Below, in pieces: positions 9,305 through 20,691 of a stretch of 64,000 nucleotides of DNA. Where the stretch lies: the NCBI RefSeq assembly GCF_013328345.1, contig NZ_JABULX010000010.1:1-64000 (forward strand). The letters are read 5' to 3'. The DNA comes from Marinifaba aquimaris (GTDB taxonomy: Bacteria; Pseudomonadota; Gammaproteobacteria; Enterobacterales; Alteromonadaceae). A model generated the notes under the pieces. The model saw only the letters and a program-made list of their open reading frames with translations. It ran no database searches and had not been told where the DNA came from. Each line of letters opens with the position of its first letter. Within the stretch, counting starts at the first letter, position 1. The translations under genes and the position numbers were made by a program.

Positions 9305-9495
9305 TACGCACCTGCCTTCTCAGTTAAAACGGTTTTAACACGAGCAATGTTACGACGAACTTGCTTTAACAAGTGAGTTTGAGCTAATTGGCCAGTACTC
9401 AATTGCATGCGTAAGTTGAATTGCTCACGAAGCAACTCAAGTAGTTGAGCTTTTAACTCTTCTACTGACTTTTCTTTTAATTCGCTAGCTTTCAT
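9304..9495 (-). CDS. rpmC: 50S ribosomal protein L29
   Basis: L29 is a small two-helix protein at the peptide exit, near the trigger factor and SRP docking site. The 63-residue product has [20 protein letters not shown] and the family segment [19 protein letters not shown]. It shares single-base stop/start overlaps with rplP and rpsQ, which points to coupled translation. Confidence 0.98.
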   Translation of the reverse strand: MKASELKEKSVEELKAQLLELLREQFNLRMQLSTGQLAQTHLLKQVRRNIARVKTVLTEKAGA

Positions 9496-9908
9496 TACAT
9501 CACCGTACGAGTTACGAAAGTTGTTTTAAATGGTAATTTAGCAGCTGCTAAAGCAAATGCTTCGCGTGCTAATTCTTCAGGTACACCTTCCATTTCATAA
9601 AGGACTTTACCTGGTTGGATTTGAGCAACCCAGTACTCAACACCACCTTTACCTTTACCCATACGTACTTCAAGCGGCTTCTTAGTGATTGGCTTGTCTG
9701 GGAATACACGGATCCAGATTTTACCTTGACGCTTAACATGACGAGTCATGGCACGACGAGCGGCTTCGATTTGACGCGCAGTCATACGACCACGTTCAGT
9801 TGATTTTAAACCAAAAGTACCGAAGCTAACTTTGTTACCCGATTGAGCTAAACCACGGTTACGTAATTTAAACTGCTTACGGAATTTAGTTCTTTTTGGC
9901 TGTAACAT
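9495..9908 (-). CDS. rplP: 50S ribosomal protein L16
   Basis: L16 contacts the A-site tRNA and is a late-assembly 50S protein. The 137-residue protein starts [20 protein letters not shown]. It has [28 protein letters not shown] and [13 protein letters not shown], standard landmarks. It shares one base with rpsC upstream and one with rpmC downstream. Confidence 0.98.
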   Translation of the reverse strand: MLQPKRTKFRKQFKLRNRGLAQSGNKVSFGTFGLKSTERGRMTARQIEAARRAMTRHVKRQGKIWIRVFPDKPITKKPLEVRMGKGKGGVEYWVAQIQPGKVLYEMEGVPEELAREAFALAAAKLPFKTTFVTRTVM

Positions 9909-10618
9909 TATGAACGCTCTCCTCTAGGTTTGCGCGCTTTACCTTTACGTTGCTTAGGCTCTTCTTGTTGTTGGCCTGGTAATGGTAAACCACCTAAAAC
10001 TTCACCTTTGAAGATCCAAACTTTAACACCGATAATACCGTATGTTGTTAAAGCTTCAGCAGTTGCGTAATCGATGTCAGCACGTAAAGTGTGTAGAGGT
10101 ACACGACCTTCACGGTACCACTCAGAACGAGCGATCTCAGCGCCGCCTAAACGACCACTAACTTCAACTTTGATACCTTTAGCACCAATGCGCATTGCAT
10201 TTTGTACTGCACGCTTCATAGCGCGACGGAACATAACACGACGCTCTAATTGGCTAGCAATGCTTTCAGCAACTAATTGTGCATCTAGCTCAGGCTTACG
10301 CACTTCAGAGATGTTGATTTGAGCTGGAACGCCTGCAAGTTGTGCAACTTTCAAACGTAACTTTTCAACGTCTTCACCTTTTTTACCGATAACAACGCCA
10401 GGACGAGCAGTGTGAATAGTCACACGAATACTCTTAGCTGGGCGCTCGATAACGATTTGAGATACAGATGCTTTCTTTAACTCTTTAGTTAAGAACTGGC
10501 GAACTTTGTTGTCGCTGTTTAAAGTATCTGCAAACTCGTTTGAATTCGCATACCAAGTAGCACGATATGGCTTAGTGATACCTAGGCGAATACCATTAGG
10601 ATGTACTTTTTGACCCAT
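9908..10618 (-). CDS. rpsC: 30S ribosomal protein S3
   Basis: S3 forms part of the mRNA entry channel and has helicase activity with S4 and S5. I place the start at the ATG at 10618, giving 236 residues that begin [19 protein letters not shown], the universal S3 start. Extending nine codons upstream would overlap rplV. The KH domain is at about 40-110 ([17 protein letters not shown]). A Lys/Arg-rich tail ends the protein. Confidence 0.97.
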   Translation of the reverse strand: MGQKVHPNGIRLGITKPYRATWYANSNEFADTLNSDNKVRQFLTKELKKASVSQIVIERPAKSIRVTIHTARPGVVIGKKGEDVEKLRLKVAQLAGVPAQINISEVRKPELDAQLVAESIASQLERRVMFRRAMKRAVQNAMRIGAKGIKVEVSGRLGGAEIARSEWYREGRVPLHTLRADIDYATAEALTTYGIIGVKVWIFKGEVLGGLPLPGQQQEEPKQRKGKARKPRGERS

Positions 10619-10628
10619 TATCTTGCTC

Positions 10629-10961
10629 CTAGTTATCCGCAACAACTACAGTGATGTGGCTGCTACGCTTTAAGATACGATCTGCACGGCCTTTAGCACG
10701 TGTCTTGATGCGCTTCATTGTAGGGCCTTCGTCAACGAAAACCTTAGCAACGTATAACTCATCGATATCCGCACCTTCGTTGTGTTCTGCGTTAGCGATT
10801 GCAGAGTTTAAAACTTTATTTACTAAGTCCGCGCCTTTTTTCGGGCTGTACTTTAAGATTTCTAAAGCTTTTTCAACGTGAAGACCACGGATTTGGTCAG
10901 CAACCAAACGTGCTTTCTGTGGAGAAATACGAGCAAATGTGTGTTTAGCTAAAACTTCCAT
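10629..10961 (-). CDS. rplV: 50S ribosomal protein L22
   Basis: L22 lines the peptide exit tunnel with a beta-hairpin that influences macrolide binding and stalling peptides. The 110-residue protein has [18 protein letters not shown] near the start. Its hairpin region is [23 protein letters not shown] (about 77-99). Length and position between rpsS and rpsC are standard. Confidence 0.98.
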   Translation of the reverse strand: MEVLAKHTFARISPQKARLVADQIRGLHVEKALEILKYSPKKGADLVNKVLNSAIANAEHNEGADIDELYVAKVFVDEGPTMKRIKTRAKGRADRILKRSSHITVVVADN

Positions 10962-10969
10962 AACTACTC

Positions 10970-12090
<1,121 letters not shown>

Positions 12091-12106
12091 TATTCATATC
12101 CTCCGG

Positions 12107-12406
12107 TTACTCAGCGCCTGTGAAGTCTAATTCACTGCCTTCTGCTAAAGTAACGTAAGCTTTTTTCCAATCGCTACGCTTGCCAAAACGAGCGCCAAAA
12201 CGCTTAGTTTTACCTTTAACATTAACTGTACGAACTGCGTCAACTGAAACTTCGAAAAGTTTTTCAACAGCAGCTTTGATCTCAGCTTTAGTCGCGTCTG
12301 TAGTTACCTTGAAAACGATAGTATTGTCGTTCTCAGCAGTTAAAGTCGCTTTTTCTGAGATGTGTGGTGCTAACAATACTTTTAGTAAACGTTCTTCACT
12401 AATCAT
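12107..12406 (-). CDS. rplW: 50S ribosomal protein L23
   Basis: L23 lies at the tunnel exit and is the docking site for trigger factor and SRP. The 99-residue product begins [21 protein letters not shown] and has [14 protein letters not shown] in its loop. Its start overlaps the rplD stop by four bases (ATGA), so translation is probably coupled. Confidence 0.98.
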   Translation of the reverse strand: MISEERLLKVLLAPHISEKATLTAENDNTIVFKVTTDATKAEIKAAVEKLFEVSVDAVRTVNVKGKTKRFGARFGKRSDWKKAYVTLAEGSELDFTGAE

Positions 12407-13011
12407 GCTAACGCCTCCTCAAGTTGCTTAACTGCACCTGCAGTGATTAATACTTTATCAAAAGCAATTAAGCTTACAGGGTCGATACCTTGCACATCAC
12501 GTACGTCAACTTTGTGTAAGTTGCGTGATGCTAAGAATAAGTTCTCTTGAACTTCTTCAGTCACGATTAATACATCGCTTAAATCTAACTCTTTTAACTG
12601 AGCAACTAATGCTTTAGTTTTTGGAGTTTCTGCTTCGAAGCCTTCAACAACGATTAAACGCTCTTGACGAACTAATTCAGATAAAATGCTCTGAATAGCA
12701 CCGCGATACATTTTACGGTTAACTTTTTGGCTGTGATCTTGTGGAGCAGCTGCGAAAGTTACACCACCTGAACGCCATAATGGGCTACGAATTGTACCAG
12801 CACGAGCACGGCCAGTACCTTTTTGACGCCATGGTTTCTTACCACCACCGCTCACATCTGAACGGTTTTTCTGAGCACGAGTACCTTGGCGAGCGCCTGC
12901 ACTGTAAGCAGTAACAACTTGGTGGATTAGAGCTTCGTTGAACTCACGACCGAAAGTTGCTTCAGAAACTTCTACGGTGCCAGATGCGTTTTTTAATGCT
13001 AATTCCATCAT
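12403..13011 (-). CDS. rplD: 50S ribosomal protein L4
   Basis: L4 extends a loop into the exit tunnel. In E. coli it is also the repressor of its own S10 operon. The 202-residue product contains [13 protein letters not shown] and [20 protein letters not shown] (loop, about 40-75). It ends in [24 protein letters not shown]. Two adjacent ATG codons could start it; the second (13008) gives the more usual N-terminus MELALK. A structured leader in front of rpsJ could be its regulatory target. Confidence 0.98.
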   Translation of the reverse strand: MMELALKNASGTVEVSEATFGREFNEALIHQVVTAYSAGARQGTRAQKNRSDVSGGGKKPWRQKGTGRARAGTIRSPLWRSGGVTFAAAPQDHSQKVNRKMYRGAIQSILSELVRQERLIVVEGFEAETPKTKALVAQLKELDLSDVLIVTEEVQENLFLASRNLHKVDVRDVQGIDPVSLIAFDKVLITAGAVKQLEEALA

Positions 13012-13022
13012 CTGTCTCCAAG

Positions 13023-13655
13023 TTACGCTTTAACAGCTGGTTTAACAATAACATTACCGTTAGCGGCGCCTGGAACAGCACCTTTTACTAATAGTAAGTT
13101 ACGTTCTGCATCTACACGAACTACTTCTAAGTTTTGAGTAGTTACGCGCTCTGCACCCATGTGACCAGCCATTTTTTTGCCTTTAAATACGCGACCTGGT
13201 GTTTGACATTGACCAATTGAACCAGGAGCACGGTGAGAAAGTGAGTTACCGTGAGTCATATCTTGAGTACGGAAGTTCCAGCGCTTAACGCCCCCTTGGA
13301 AACCCTTACCTTTAGACGTACCAGTTACATCCACTTTTGCAACATCTGAGAAGATGTCTACTTTGATTTCAGAACCAACTTCGATGCCAGCTTCTGCATC
13401 ACAACGGAATTCCCATAAACCGCGACCAGCTTCAACGCCAGCTTTAGCAAACACACCAGCTTGTGGCTTGTTTACGCGATTTGCTTTTTTAGAGCCCGTA
13501 GTAACTTGAAGTGCAGAGTAACCGTCTGTATCTACAGATTTTACCTGCGTGACACGGTTGGCTTCACATTCGATAACCGTAACAGGAATTGATACGCCAT
13601 CTTCAGTGAAGATGCGAGTCATACCTACTTTACGACCGATTAAACCAATAGCCAT
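13023..13655 (-). CDS. rplC: 50S ribosomal protein L3
   Basis: L3 starts 50S assembly with L24 and reaches the peptidyl-transferase centre. The 210-residue protein begins [20 protein letters not shown]. It has the conserved tip segment [21 protein letters not shown] with the glutamine that PrmB methylates in relatives. It lies 39 nt after rpsJ. Confidence 0.98.
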   Translation of the reverse strand: MAIGLIGRKVGMTRIFTEDGVSIPVTVIECEANRVTQVKSVDTDGYSALQVTTGSKKANRVNKPQAGVFAKAGVEAGRGLWEFRCDAEAGIEVGSEIKVDIFSDVAKVDVTGTSKGKGFQGGVKRWNFRTQDMTHGNSLSHRAPGSIGQCQTPGRVFKGKKMAGHMGAERVTTQNLEVVRVDAERNLLLVKGAVPGAANGNVIVKPAVKA

Positions 13656-13694
13656 GTTAATTACCTCTTAATCTTTCGATTGCTTGAATTTCTA

Positions 13695-14146
<452 letters not shown>

Positions 14147-14152
14147 CCGCGA

Positions 14153-14180
14153 ATTATACAGGCTTTATCCTTTAGTGCAA
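14153..14180 (-). promoter_or_regulatory. S10 operon promoter with GC-rich discriminator
   Basis: On the minus strand TTGCAC (14175-14180) is followed by a 16-nt spacer, a perfect TATAAT (14153-14158) and then TCGCGGGC. The strong -10 box and GC-rich discriminator match those of other stringently controlled ribosomal promoters, including the spc promoter in this window. Confidence 0.8.
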
Positions 14181-14495
14181 GAATAAAGTTCGATTTTTAT
14201 GCAAGGCACTTAGCAAGTCTGATGAAGGTATAACGTTTTTGATTTATATAGGCCCCATATCTCTCACTTTTGCTTAACAACTTAGCGCCCTACTAGATCA
14301 ACTAACCCCCACAGATATTTCAGTCTTCATTTATTAACGCTAGCTTTTTCTTTTATGCTCTACAATCATCTGTAAATTCTACGATTTTCTGTATCAACTA
14401 CATTACTCGTTAAGTTGAACAACTCTTGTGAATATAAATTTACAAACTAATAGAGTCATATACAATGTGCCGCAAATGAGGGAGTCTTTAGCTTT
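14181..14495. other. non-coding gap between the divergent S10 operon and the SulP gene
   Basis: This 315-base AT-rich stretch has no convincing gene, hairpin or repeat. It must contain the promoter of the plus-strand transporter gene. The nearest -10-like box is TACAAT (14461-14466), without a good -35 partner. A GAGGGAG ribosome-binding site lies 10 nt before the transporter start. Confidence 0.5.
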
Positions 14496-16136
14496 ATGTT
14501 CAACTTATTTAATCTCTCGACGATACGTGGAGATATTTTAGGCGGCGCAACTGCAGCCATCGTTTCTTTACCACTTGCACTTACTTTTGGTGTTGCCTCA
14601 GGTTTAGGTCCTGAAGCTGGTATTTACGGTGCTTTATTAGTTGGTATTTTCGCCGCAGTCTTTGGTGGTACACCTACTCTTATATCCGAACCTACAGGTC
14701 CAATGACGGTCTTAATGACAGCTGTTATTGCCTCCCTAATTGCGTCAGATCCTGAAAATGGCCTCGCTATGGCATTTACCGTCGTAATGCTAGCCGGTTG
14801 TTTCCAGATGCTGTTTGGTGCATTTAAGCTCGGTAAATATATTACCTTGATGCCTTACAGCGTAGTCTCCGGCTTTATGTCAGGTATAGGCTGCATCCTC
14901 ATAATTATGCAAATTGCACCGGCTATTGGTCAGGCCTCACCTGGTGGTGGTGTCATAGGAACGCTTACTGCCCTCCCCGACCTGATTGGTAATGTGCAAT
15001 TTACTGAACTTGCGCTTTTTGCAGCTACACTAGCCATTTTATTTTTAATGCCTAAAAAATGGACGCGTTATGTACCAGCTCAACTTATTGCCCTTATAGC
15101 AATTTCCCTCGCGTCTTTATATCTCGTTGATAGCGATGATATTCGTCGTATTGGTGAAGTATCAGTAGGTTTACCAAGCATTATTTTACCATCGTTTAGC
15201 GCAGAGCAATGGCAAACTATGATAGTAGATGCATTGGTACTAGGTATGCTGGGTTGTATTGATTCTATGCTGACATCTGTTATTGCAGATAACCTGACAA
15301 GAAGCGAACACAAATCAAACAAAGAACTGATGGGCCAAGGTTTAGGTAATCTGATGTCTGGCTTATTTGGAGGTTTACCTGGTGCTGGCGCCACTATGGG
15401 TACTGTGGTCAATATTCAATCAGGCGCTAGGACTGCTTGGTCAGGGTTAACCCGTGTTATTGTCTTGGCAGTAGGTGTCTATGGAGCGGCATCTCTTATC
15501 AGTACAATACCGTTAGCATTACTTGCAGGTATCGCGGTAAAAGTCGGTGTAGATATCCTAGACTGGAGCTTTATTAAGCGTGCACACCGTGTCTCTTGGC
15601 AATCGACTTTAATTATGTATGCCGTTCTATCTTTGACTGTATTAGTTGATTTAATGGTCGCTGTTGGCATTGGTTTATTTGTTGCAAATATCATCATTAT
15701 AGAAAAACTCAGCCAAAGCCAATCTAAACAAATTAAAGCGATTTCAGATATGGATGATGAACTGCCGTTATCTAAAAGTGAAAGGGAACTTCTCAATCAA
15801 GGTAAAGGACAGATCCTTTATTTCTACCTAAGTGGTCCTATGATTTTTGGTGTGTCTAAAGCGTTATCAAGGGAAAGAGCGGCCATAGCAAATCATAAAG
15901 TTGTCGTTATTGATTTAAGTGATGTTTCCCTGTTAGACGATACAATCTCCCTATCCATAGAGAACATGGCAATTGAAGCTATGAGCAACAACAAAACCGT
16001 TCGTATTGTCTGCAAATTAGATGCGAGTAAACAAAAGCTAATCTCGATGAATAAAGAAAATTTACTCACTGAAGATATGTTTGTTCATTCAAGAGAAGAC
16101 GCTTTAAATCAAGCGATTGAGCATTTAAACGATTAA
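14496..16136 (+). CDS. SulP/SLC26 family anion transporter, BicA-like (probable bicarbonate uptake)
   Basis: This is an inner-membrane anion transporter of the SulP family. The 546 residues contain about a dozen hydrophobic segments followed by a cytoplasmic STAS domain (about 430-545, with FYLSGPMIFGVSKAL and VVVIDLSDVSLLD). Residues 10-80 (RGDILGGATAA, FGVASGLGPEAG, FGGTPTLISEPTGPMTV) and the centre (LGMLGCIDSMLTSVIAD, NKELMGQGLGNL, PGAGATMGTVVNIQSG) closely resemble, from memory, the cyanobacterial sodium/bicarbonate symporter BicA, more than classical sulfate permeases. No sulfur-assimilation genes are nearby. It is alone on the plus strand. The substrate is inferred. Confidence 0.85.
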   Translation: MFNLFNLSTIRGDILGGATAAIVSLPLALTFGVASGLGPEAGIYGALLVGIFAAVFGGTPTLISEPTGPMTVLMTAVIASLIASDPENGLAMAFTVVMLAGCFQMLFGAFKLGKYITLMPYSVVSGFMSGIGCILIIMQIAPAIGQASPGGGVIGTLTALPDLIGNVQFTELALFAATLAILFLMPKKWTRYVPAQLIALIAISLASLYLVDSDDIRRIGEVSVGLPSIILPSFSAEQWQTMIVDALVLGMLGCIDSMLTSVIADNLTRSEHKSNKELMGQGLGNLMSGLFGGLPGAGATMGTVVNIQSGARTAWSGLTRVIVLAVGVYGAASLISTIPLALLAGIAVKVGVDILDWSFIKRAHRVSWQSTLIMYAVLSLTVLVDLMVAVGIGLFVANIIIIEKLSQSQSKQIKAISDMDDELPLSKSERELLNQGKGQILYFYLSGPMIFGVSKALSRERAAIANHKVVVIDLSDVSLLDDTISLSIENMAIEAMSNNKTVRIVCKLDASKQKLISMNKENLLTEDMFVHSREDALNQAIEHLND

Positions 16137-16142
16137 CTTAAA

Positions 16143-16164
16143 GTGGGCTAGTTATCTAGCCCAC
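16143..16164. terminator. bidirectional hairpin between convergent genes
   Basis: A perfect 9-bp stem (GTGGGCTAG, 16143-16151, with CTAGCCCAC, 16156-16164) and a TTAT loop lies between the SulP gene and the convergent phosphodiesterase gene. The stop codon of the latter (16148-16150) is inside the stem. The T-run is weak on both sides, so terminator function is likely but not certain. Confidence 0.55.
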
Positions 16165-16846
16165 AAGCAATTACTGCCCGAGAAGGGTAGTTTGTAAATA
16201 TCCCATCTACACCCAACGCCTGCATCGCCTTCATATCCACTTCCTCATTAACTGTGTAAACCAATACCTTGATACCCCGGCTATGTGCATCCTTTACCAA
16301 GGCTCGATCAACAAAATCGATACAGCAATTGACTGAGTATGCTTTCAGCTCTTGGGCAAATTTAGCGTAGTGCAATGGAATACAGCTAGTTAATGCTCCA
16401 ATTAATGTAGCTGGTCGTAACCTTTTTGCTTCAGCAAGAATTTGATGATTAAAAGACGATAGGATTATTTGTTCATTTCTAAACGACAGCTTTTTAATTG
16501 CATACTCAATTTCAGCTAAGACCGCACGCTCAGTTGCCCAAGACTTAACCTCGATATTGACCACACAATGGCCTTTGATGAGCTCAAGTACCTCTCTAAG
16601 AGTTGGGATGGATTGACCATGGCCGGCATCCAGTGTGCGTAAGTGAGCTAAACTGTGCTGATGCACATGGCCATCACCATTTGTTGTCTCCATTAACCAT
16701 CGATTGTGGATAACGAGTAATTCGCCTTCAATTTCATGCACATCAATTTCGATGCCATGGCAATTCATATCTAAAGCAAGTTGAATAGCTTTCAAGGTAT
16801 TTTCTGGTGCATGACCACTTGCTCCGCGATGAGCAAATATCCACAT
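16148..16846 (-). CDS. glycerophosphodiester phosphodiesterase (GDPD family)
   Basis: It hydrolyses glycerophosphodiesters from phospholipid turnover to sn-glycerol 3-phosphate and an alcohol. The 232-residue TIM-barrel protein has the family start AHRGASGHAPENT (residues 5-17, first catalytic His at 6). The metal-binding GIEIDVHEIEGELLVIHN follows (about 36-53, with the second His). It has no signal peptide and is cytoplasmic, like UgpQ. No glycerol-phosphate transporter genes adjoin it. Confidence 0.93.
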   Translation of the reverse strand: MWIFAHRGASGHAPENTLKAIQLALDMNCHGIEIDVHEIEGELLVIHNRWLMETTNGDGHVHQHSLAHLRTLDAGHGQSIPTLREVLELIKGHCVVNIEVKSWATERAVLAEIEYAIKKLSFRNEQIILSSFNHQILAEAKRLRPATLIGALTSCIPLHYAKFAQELKAYSVNCCIDFVDRALVKDAHSRGIKVLVYTVNEEVDMKAMQALGVDGIFTNYPSRAVIACGLDN

Positions 16847-16860
16847 AGTTAATCCCTATT

Positions 16861-17742
16861 CTATTTTGACGCTTTTTTAACGGCTAAGGTTTCAAAAACT
16901 GCCGCACTAACAACCAAGGTACCACCAACTATAGTCCAAATATCCGGATACTCAGCAAGTAAAAGCGCAGCTAGAATTGCACCGTAAAATGGCGACAAGC
17001 ACGAGATTAACGCCATACTCTTGGCTTGTAAGTACTTAAGTCCAGATACAACAAGGACATGTGGCAGGGCGGTAAAAGCAGTACCTAATAATAAGAAATA
17101 CCAAACCCAAGGGGAAGACGGAATAGCAGTAAAGGCTTGCCATTCGAATGGCAACAAGCACAGGGTAACAATCAAGGCTTGGAACATCATGTTCTTCGCT
17201 CCTGAATAATGAGCAAAGACTTGTTTATTCATGATATTGCGAAAGGCAAAGAAAATAGCAGATAGAACCCCCAGTAAGATCCCCACAGTATGTTCACTTT
17301 TAAGAGAAAACTCAGGAACCATTAAAGCGACACCAATTACAACTACAACTGCCAAAAAGATATCCGAAAACTTGGGGAGCTTTTTTTGCATAAGAGGTTC
17401 AATCAGCACAGTAATAACGGGAAAGGTATAAAGTGCAATCATACCTGTTGCCACACTTGAAAACTGCATCGCATAAAAGTAAGTCACCCAATGCGCAGCC
17501 ATCAGTGCACCTAATATCGTGCCATTTCGATAATCACGCCAGCTGTGTAAGCGTATACGCTTTTCGGTAAGCTTGACCAGACAAGCCAACACCCAAAATG
17601 CAATAAATGCCCTACCCAATGAAATGACTGTTGCGTTGTATTCAATGACTCTTGAAAACAAAGCCGTGCCAGCAAGTAGTAAGATAGCAATATGTGTTTG
17701 AGCAAGTGCTATTTTGACCTGTTGTGTGTCATGTGAAGACAT
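16861..17742 (-). CDS. EamA/DMT-superfamily inner-membrane transporter
   Basis: The protein has about ten hydrophobic helices arranged as two EamA repeats (about 15-140 and 155-285), typical of drug/metabolite exporters. The substrate cannot be told. I chose the ATG at 17742 (293 residues, MSSHDTQQVKIA). It has an AGGAAAG ribosome-binding site 5 nt upstream. A start 11 codons earlier would lie inside the terminator hairpin of psd. It is transcribed in the same direction as psd but is separated from it by that terminator. Confidence 0.85.
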   Translation of the reverse strand: MSSHDTQQVKIALAQTHIAILLLAGTALFSRVIEYNATVISLGRAFIAFWVLACLVKLTEKRIRLHSWRDYRNGTILGALMAAHWVTYFYAMQFSSVATGMIALYTFPVITVLIEPLMQKKLPKFSDIFLAVVVVIGVALMVPEFSLKSEHTVGILLGVLSAIFFAFRNIMNKQVFAHYSGAKNMMFQALIVTLCLLPFEWQAFTAIPSSPWVWYFLLLGTAFTALPHVLVVSGLKYLQAKSMALISCLSPFYGAILAALLLAEYPDIWTIVGGTLVVSAAVFETLAVKKASK

Positions 17743-17761
17743 TTTATCTTTCCTGATAAAC

Positions 17762-17791
17762 AAAAAAAGCGACACTTGTGTATCGCTTTAA
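17762..17791 (-). terminator. rho-independent terminator after psd
   Basis: On the minus strand an AAAGCGA/TCGCTTT stem (17783-17789 with 17766-17772) is extended by ACAC/GTGT pairing. Seven T follow (17762-17768 on the complementary strand). It stands 30-60 nt after the psd stop and just before the ribosome-binding site of the EamA gene. Confidence 0.85.
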
Positions 17792-17823
17792 ATAGAAATT
17801 CATTGAATTAAACTTGAAGAAAA

Positions 17824-18681
17824 TTACTTTATTGTCGCTACTTTCCTGCCCAGACGAACAACCGCTTCTTCTTCAAAGTCATCTTCAAAATCAATCGTGT
17901 CTTGTGGCATAAGCAGAATTACAGTTGAGCCTAATTTGAATAGCCCCATCTCTTCCCCTTTTTCCAAAGTAATGGCTTGTTCGTCTTTATAATGCCAAGT
18001 AAAAGGTCTTGCTCCAGTTGGAGGTGTAATAGTACCAGCCCAAACCGTTTCGATACTTGCAACGATTGTTGCACCGACAAGCACCATAGACATTTCGCCA
18101 AAGTCTGTATCAAAGGTACAGATTACACGTTCGTTTCTAGCAAATAAGCCAGGAACATTGCGCGTCGTTGCAGGGTTTACCGAGAAAAGTTTACCAGGTA
18201 CATAAGTCATTCTCTTTAACTTACCTGTAACCGGCATATGAATACGGTGATAATCCTTTGGTGACAGATAAATAGTCGTGAATTTACCGCCTTCATAAGG
18301 TTTAGCTAATTGCTCATCACCGCCTAATAAGGCAGTGACACTGTAATCATGGCCTTTAGCTTGGACAATCAAATCATTAACCACATTCCCTTGCTGGCTT
18401 ACCGCCCCATCAACAGGACAAACAAAAGCGTCTTCAGCAGTATCAACGGGTCTTGCACCAGGTTTAAGTGTACGAGTGAAAAATTCGTTAAAGCTCGCAA
18501 AGTCTTTAAACTCAGATTTATTTGCTTCTTCAAGTGAGATACCGAAGCGATTAGCAAATATACGAATAAAAGCTTGGCTAATGGTTTTATTTTTAGAGGC
18601 GGCTAGCAAACCGACTAAACGAGATAAACCATGCTGCGGAAAGCAATATTGCAACATGACTTTGAATTTTTCTGGTAACAC
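17824..18681 (-). CDS. psd: phosphatidylserine decarboxylase proenzyme
   Basis: It makes phosphatidylethanolamine from phosphatidylserine at the inner membrane. The 285-residue proenzyme carries the self-cleavage motif LGST at 250-253. Cleavage between G251 and S252 converts the serine to the pyruvoyl group of the small alpha chain. The start is a GTG (18681) with GAGGGG seven bases upstream. The order rsgA-psd is conserved in gammaproteobacteria. A terminator follows. Confidence 0.97.
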   Translation of the reverse strand: MLPEKFKVMLQYCFPQHGLSRLVGLLAASKNKTISQAFIRIFANRFGISLEEANKSEFKDFASFNEFFTRTLKPGARPVDTAEDAFVCPVDGAVSQQGNVVNDLIVQAKGHDYSVTALLGGDEQLAKPYEGGKFTTIYLSPKDYHRIHMPVTGKLKRMTYVPGKLFSVNPATTRNVPGLFARNERVICTFDTDFGEMSMVLVGATIVASIETVWAGTITPPTGARPFTWHYKDEQAITLEKGEEMGLFKLGSTVILLMPQDTIDFEDDFEEEAVVRLGRKVATIK

Positions 18682-18726
18682 TTATGTGCCCCTCATCTTT
18701 TAAAATTGTGGATATTGTAGCGGATT

Positions 18727-19761
18727 TTATAACTCTACAAAACGGTTAGGTTTATCTTGTGCTAATGACTCAATAATTCGATGGTAATTATCGAATCTAG
18801 ATTGAGAAATTAACCCGCGCTCAAGCGCTTCTCGAATGCCACACTTTGGGTCATCTTTGTGTTTACAATCTCTAAACTTGCAGGTTTTATATTGACCAAA
18901 CTCAATAAAGCCATCAAAGATATCTTCCGGCGTGAGATGCCATAGTGAAAACTCTCGAATACCTGGTGAGTCAATTAAACGCCCGCCAGATGGCATGTGA
19001 TAGAGTCGAGCTACTGTCGTGGTATGTTGACCTAAGCCTGAGTTATCAGAGATAGCCCCAACATCTGCATTGGTTTCAGGCAATAAAATATTGACTAGAG
19101 AAGATTTTCCGACTCCAGACTGGCCAACAACAATTGAAACCTGTTGATTTAATTCGGCTAGTAGTGAGGCTACTCCAATATCGTCTTTAACACTTACAAA
19201 GTACACCTTGTAACCAATTTGCTCATAATAAGCTAAATCATTTTTAACCTGTGTGAGCTCGTCAGCGGATAACAATTCAATTTTATTAATGGCAATTATT
19301 GGTTGTGCACCCATGTGCTCAACCGCTACGAGATAACGATCAATAATCTGTAGTGATAAATCAGGTTTAATAGATGATAAGACAACAACCTGCTCAATAT
19401 TGGCTGCGACTGCTTTAAGCCCATCGTAATAGTCTGGCCGCGTTAAAACTGATTTTCTTTCTTCTACTGCTTCAACTACACCGTCTGAACCGCCTTGGCC
19501 ATCGAGAAGTTCACGCCATACTACCTGATCACCCGCAACAAGTGATCTTACACTACGCCTGAGATCACAACGTTTTAATTCACCTTGCTCATTTTCAATA
19601 TCTGCATGCTGACCATATCGGCTAATGACTAAACCTGATAAAGCAGGACCTAACATACTTGATTCTGGCTCGGGTGCTTGATTTTTTCGCGATAATTTAC
19701 GCGATTGATTGGCGCTTAAACGCCTCTGTTGCTGCTTATTGAGCTTTTTTTTCTTTGCCAC
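18727..19761 (-). CDS. rsgA: small-subunit biogenesis GTPase RsgA (YjeQ)
   Basis: RsgA is a circularly permuted GTPase that checks late 30S maturation and releases RbfA. The 344-residue protein has a basic N-terminus and an OB fold (about 45-105). The permuted GTPase motifs come in the order NKIE (G4), GQSGVGKSS (G1) and DSPGIREF (G3). A C-terminal zinc motif, CKFRDCKHKDDPKC, follows (about 297-310). The start is GTG. It is divergent from orn, the usual gammaproteobacterial arrangement. Confidence 0.97.
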   Translation of the reverse strand: MAKKKKLNKQQQRRLSANQSRKLSRKNQAPEPESSMLGPALSGLVISRYGQHADIENEQGELKRCDLRRSVRSLVAGDQVVWRELLDGQGGSDGVVEAVEERKSVLTRPDYYDGLKAVAANIEQVVVLSSIKPDLSLQIIDRYLVAVEHMGAQPIIAINKIELLSADELTQVKNDLAYYEQIGYKVYFVSVKDDIGVASLLAELNQQVSIVVGQSGVGKSSLVNILLPETNADVGAISDNSGLGQHTTTVARLYHMPSGGRLIDSPGIREFSLWHLTPEDIFDGFIEFGQYKTCKFRDCKHKDDPKCGIREALERGLISQSRFDNYHRIIESLAQDKPNRFVEL

Positions 19762-19886
19762 TCTACGACTTTTAATAAATAATTAAGTGAATTAACCTAA
19801 ATTTAGCAATTAATTGCTGAAAAACCTTTATATATTACATTGAGTTCGTGTAATGTTAAAAGAGGATTGTCGTTTAAGGTCTCTAT

Positions 19887-20432
19887 ATGTCATTTAGCGA
19901 AAATAACCTTGTCTGGCTCGATTTAGAAATGACAGGTCTCGAACCTGATACAGATAAGGTACTTGAAGTAGCCACAATAGTCACTGACAGTGAACTAAAT
20001 ATTATTGCCGAAGGGCCCGTTTTTGCCATTAAGCAACCCGATGAAGTGTTAGACAACATGGATGAGTGGTGTGTAAATCAGCATGGTAAATCGGGTTTAA
20101 CGCAACGTTGTCGTGAAAGTAATGTTTCAATTGAAGAGGCTGAACAAAAAACAATGGACTGGTTAGCGCAGTATGTGCCTGCTGGTAAATCACCTATGTG
20201 CGGTAACAGCATAGGTCAAGACCGTCGTTTTATGTATATCCACATGCCAAAGTTAGAAGCATTCTTTCATTATCGTAACCTTGATGTAAGCACAGTCAAA
20301 GAGCTTGCGCGCCGTTGGCGAGCTGAACTAGTGACTGATTACAAGAAAAAAGGGACTCACCTAGCATTGGAAGATATTCGTGAATCTATTGAAGAATTAG
20401 CAAGATACAAAGAAAAATTCTTTAATTTATAA
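19887..20432 (+). CDS. orn: oligoribonuclease
   Basis: Orn is a 3'-to-5' exonuclease that degrades di- and short oligonucleotides, including pGpG from cyclic-di-GMP turnover. The 181-residue protein has the DEDDh signature. Exo I is WLDLEMTGL (about residues 10-18). Exo II is [11 protein letters not shown] (about 107-117). The C-terminal [14 protein letters not shown] supplies the His and last Asp (about 153-166). It is followed by tRNA-Gly, as in E. coli. Confidence 0.98.
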   Translation: MSFSENNLVWLDLEMTGLEPDTDKVLEVATIVTDSELNIIAEGPVFAIKQPDEVLDNMDEWCVNQHGKSGLTQRCRESNVSIEEAEQKTMDWLAQYVPAGKSPMCGNSIGQDRRFMYIHMPKLEAFFHYRNLDVSTVKELARRWRAELVTDYKKKGTHLALEDIRESIEELARYKEKFFNL

Positions 20433-20440
20433 AAAAACAC

Positions 20441-20468
20441 TTGCATTGAAAAATTATATCTTTACAAT
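20441..20468 (+). promoter_or_regulatory. tRNA-Gly promoter
   Basis: TTGCAT (20441-20446), a 16-nt spacer and TACAAT (20463-20468) are followed by GCGCCCCCAC. The discriminator is identical to that of the promoter at the left edge of the window. Transcription would start about 30 nt before the mature tRNA. Confidence 0.75.
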
Positions 20469-20508
20469 GCGCCCCCACTTGAGCAGTAAACCTCAAGTAA
20501 CCCAGGAA

Positions 20509-20584
<76 letters not shown>

Positions 20585-20591
20585 ATTTTAC

Positions 20592-20607
20592 AAAACATTC
20601 TGTTTTT
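20592..20607 (+). terminator. probable terminator of tRNA-Gly
   Basis: An AT-rich hairpin, AAAACA (20592-20597) with TGTTTT (20601-20606), follows the tRNA by 7 nt, and the T-run continues. The stem is weak but correctly placed. Confidence 0.45.
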
Positions 20608-20691
20608 ATCTTTCTTAATTTTTCCATTCTATCGAAATCAGACTTATTTTTTGTCATAGTGTTGTTGTGATTCAATTTTCAGGATAGCTCT

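Noticed and set aside
17743-17775. Upstream start for the EamA transporter
   Set aside because: This start lies in the terminator hairpin of psd; the ATG at 17742 has a good ribosome-binding site.
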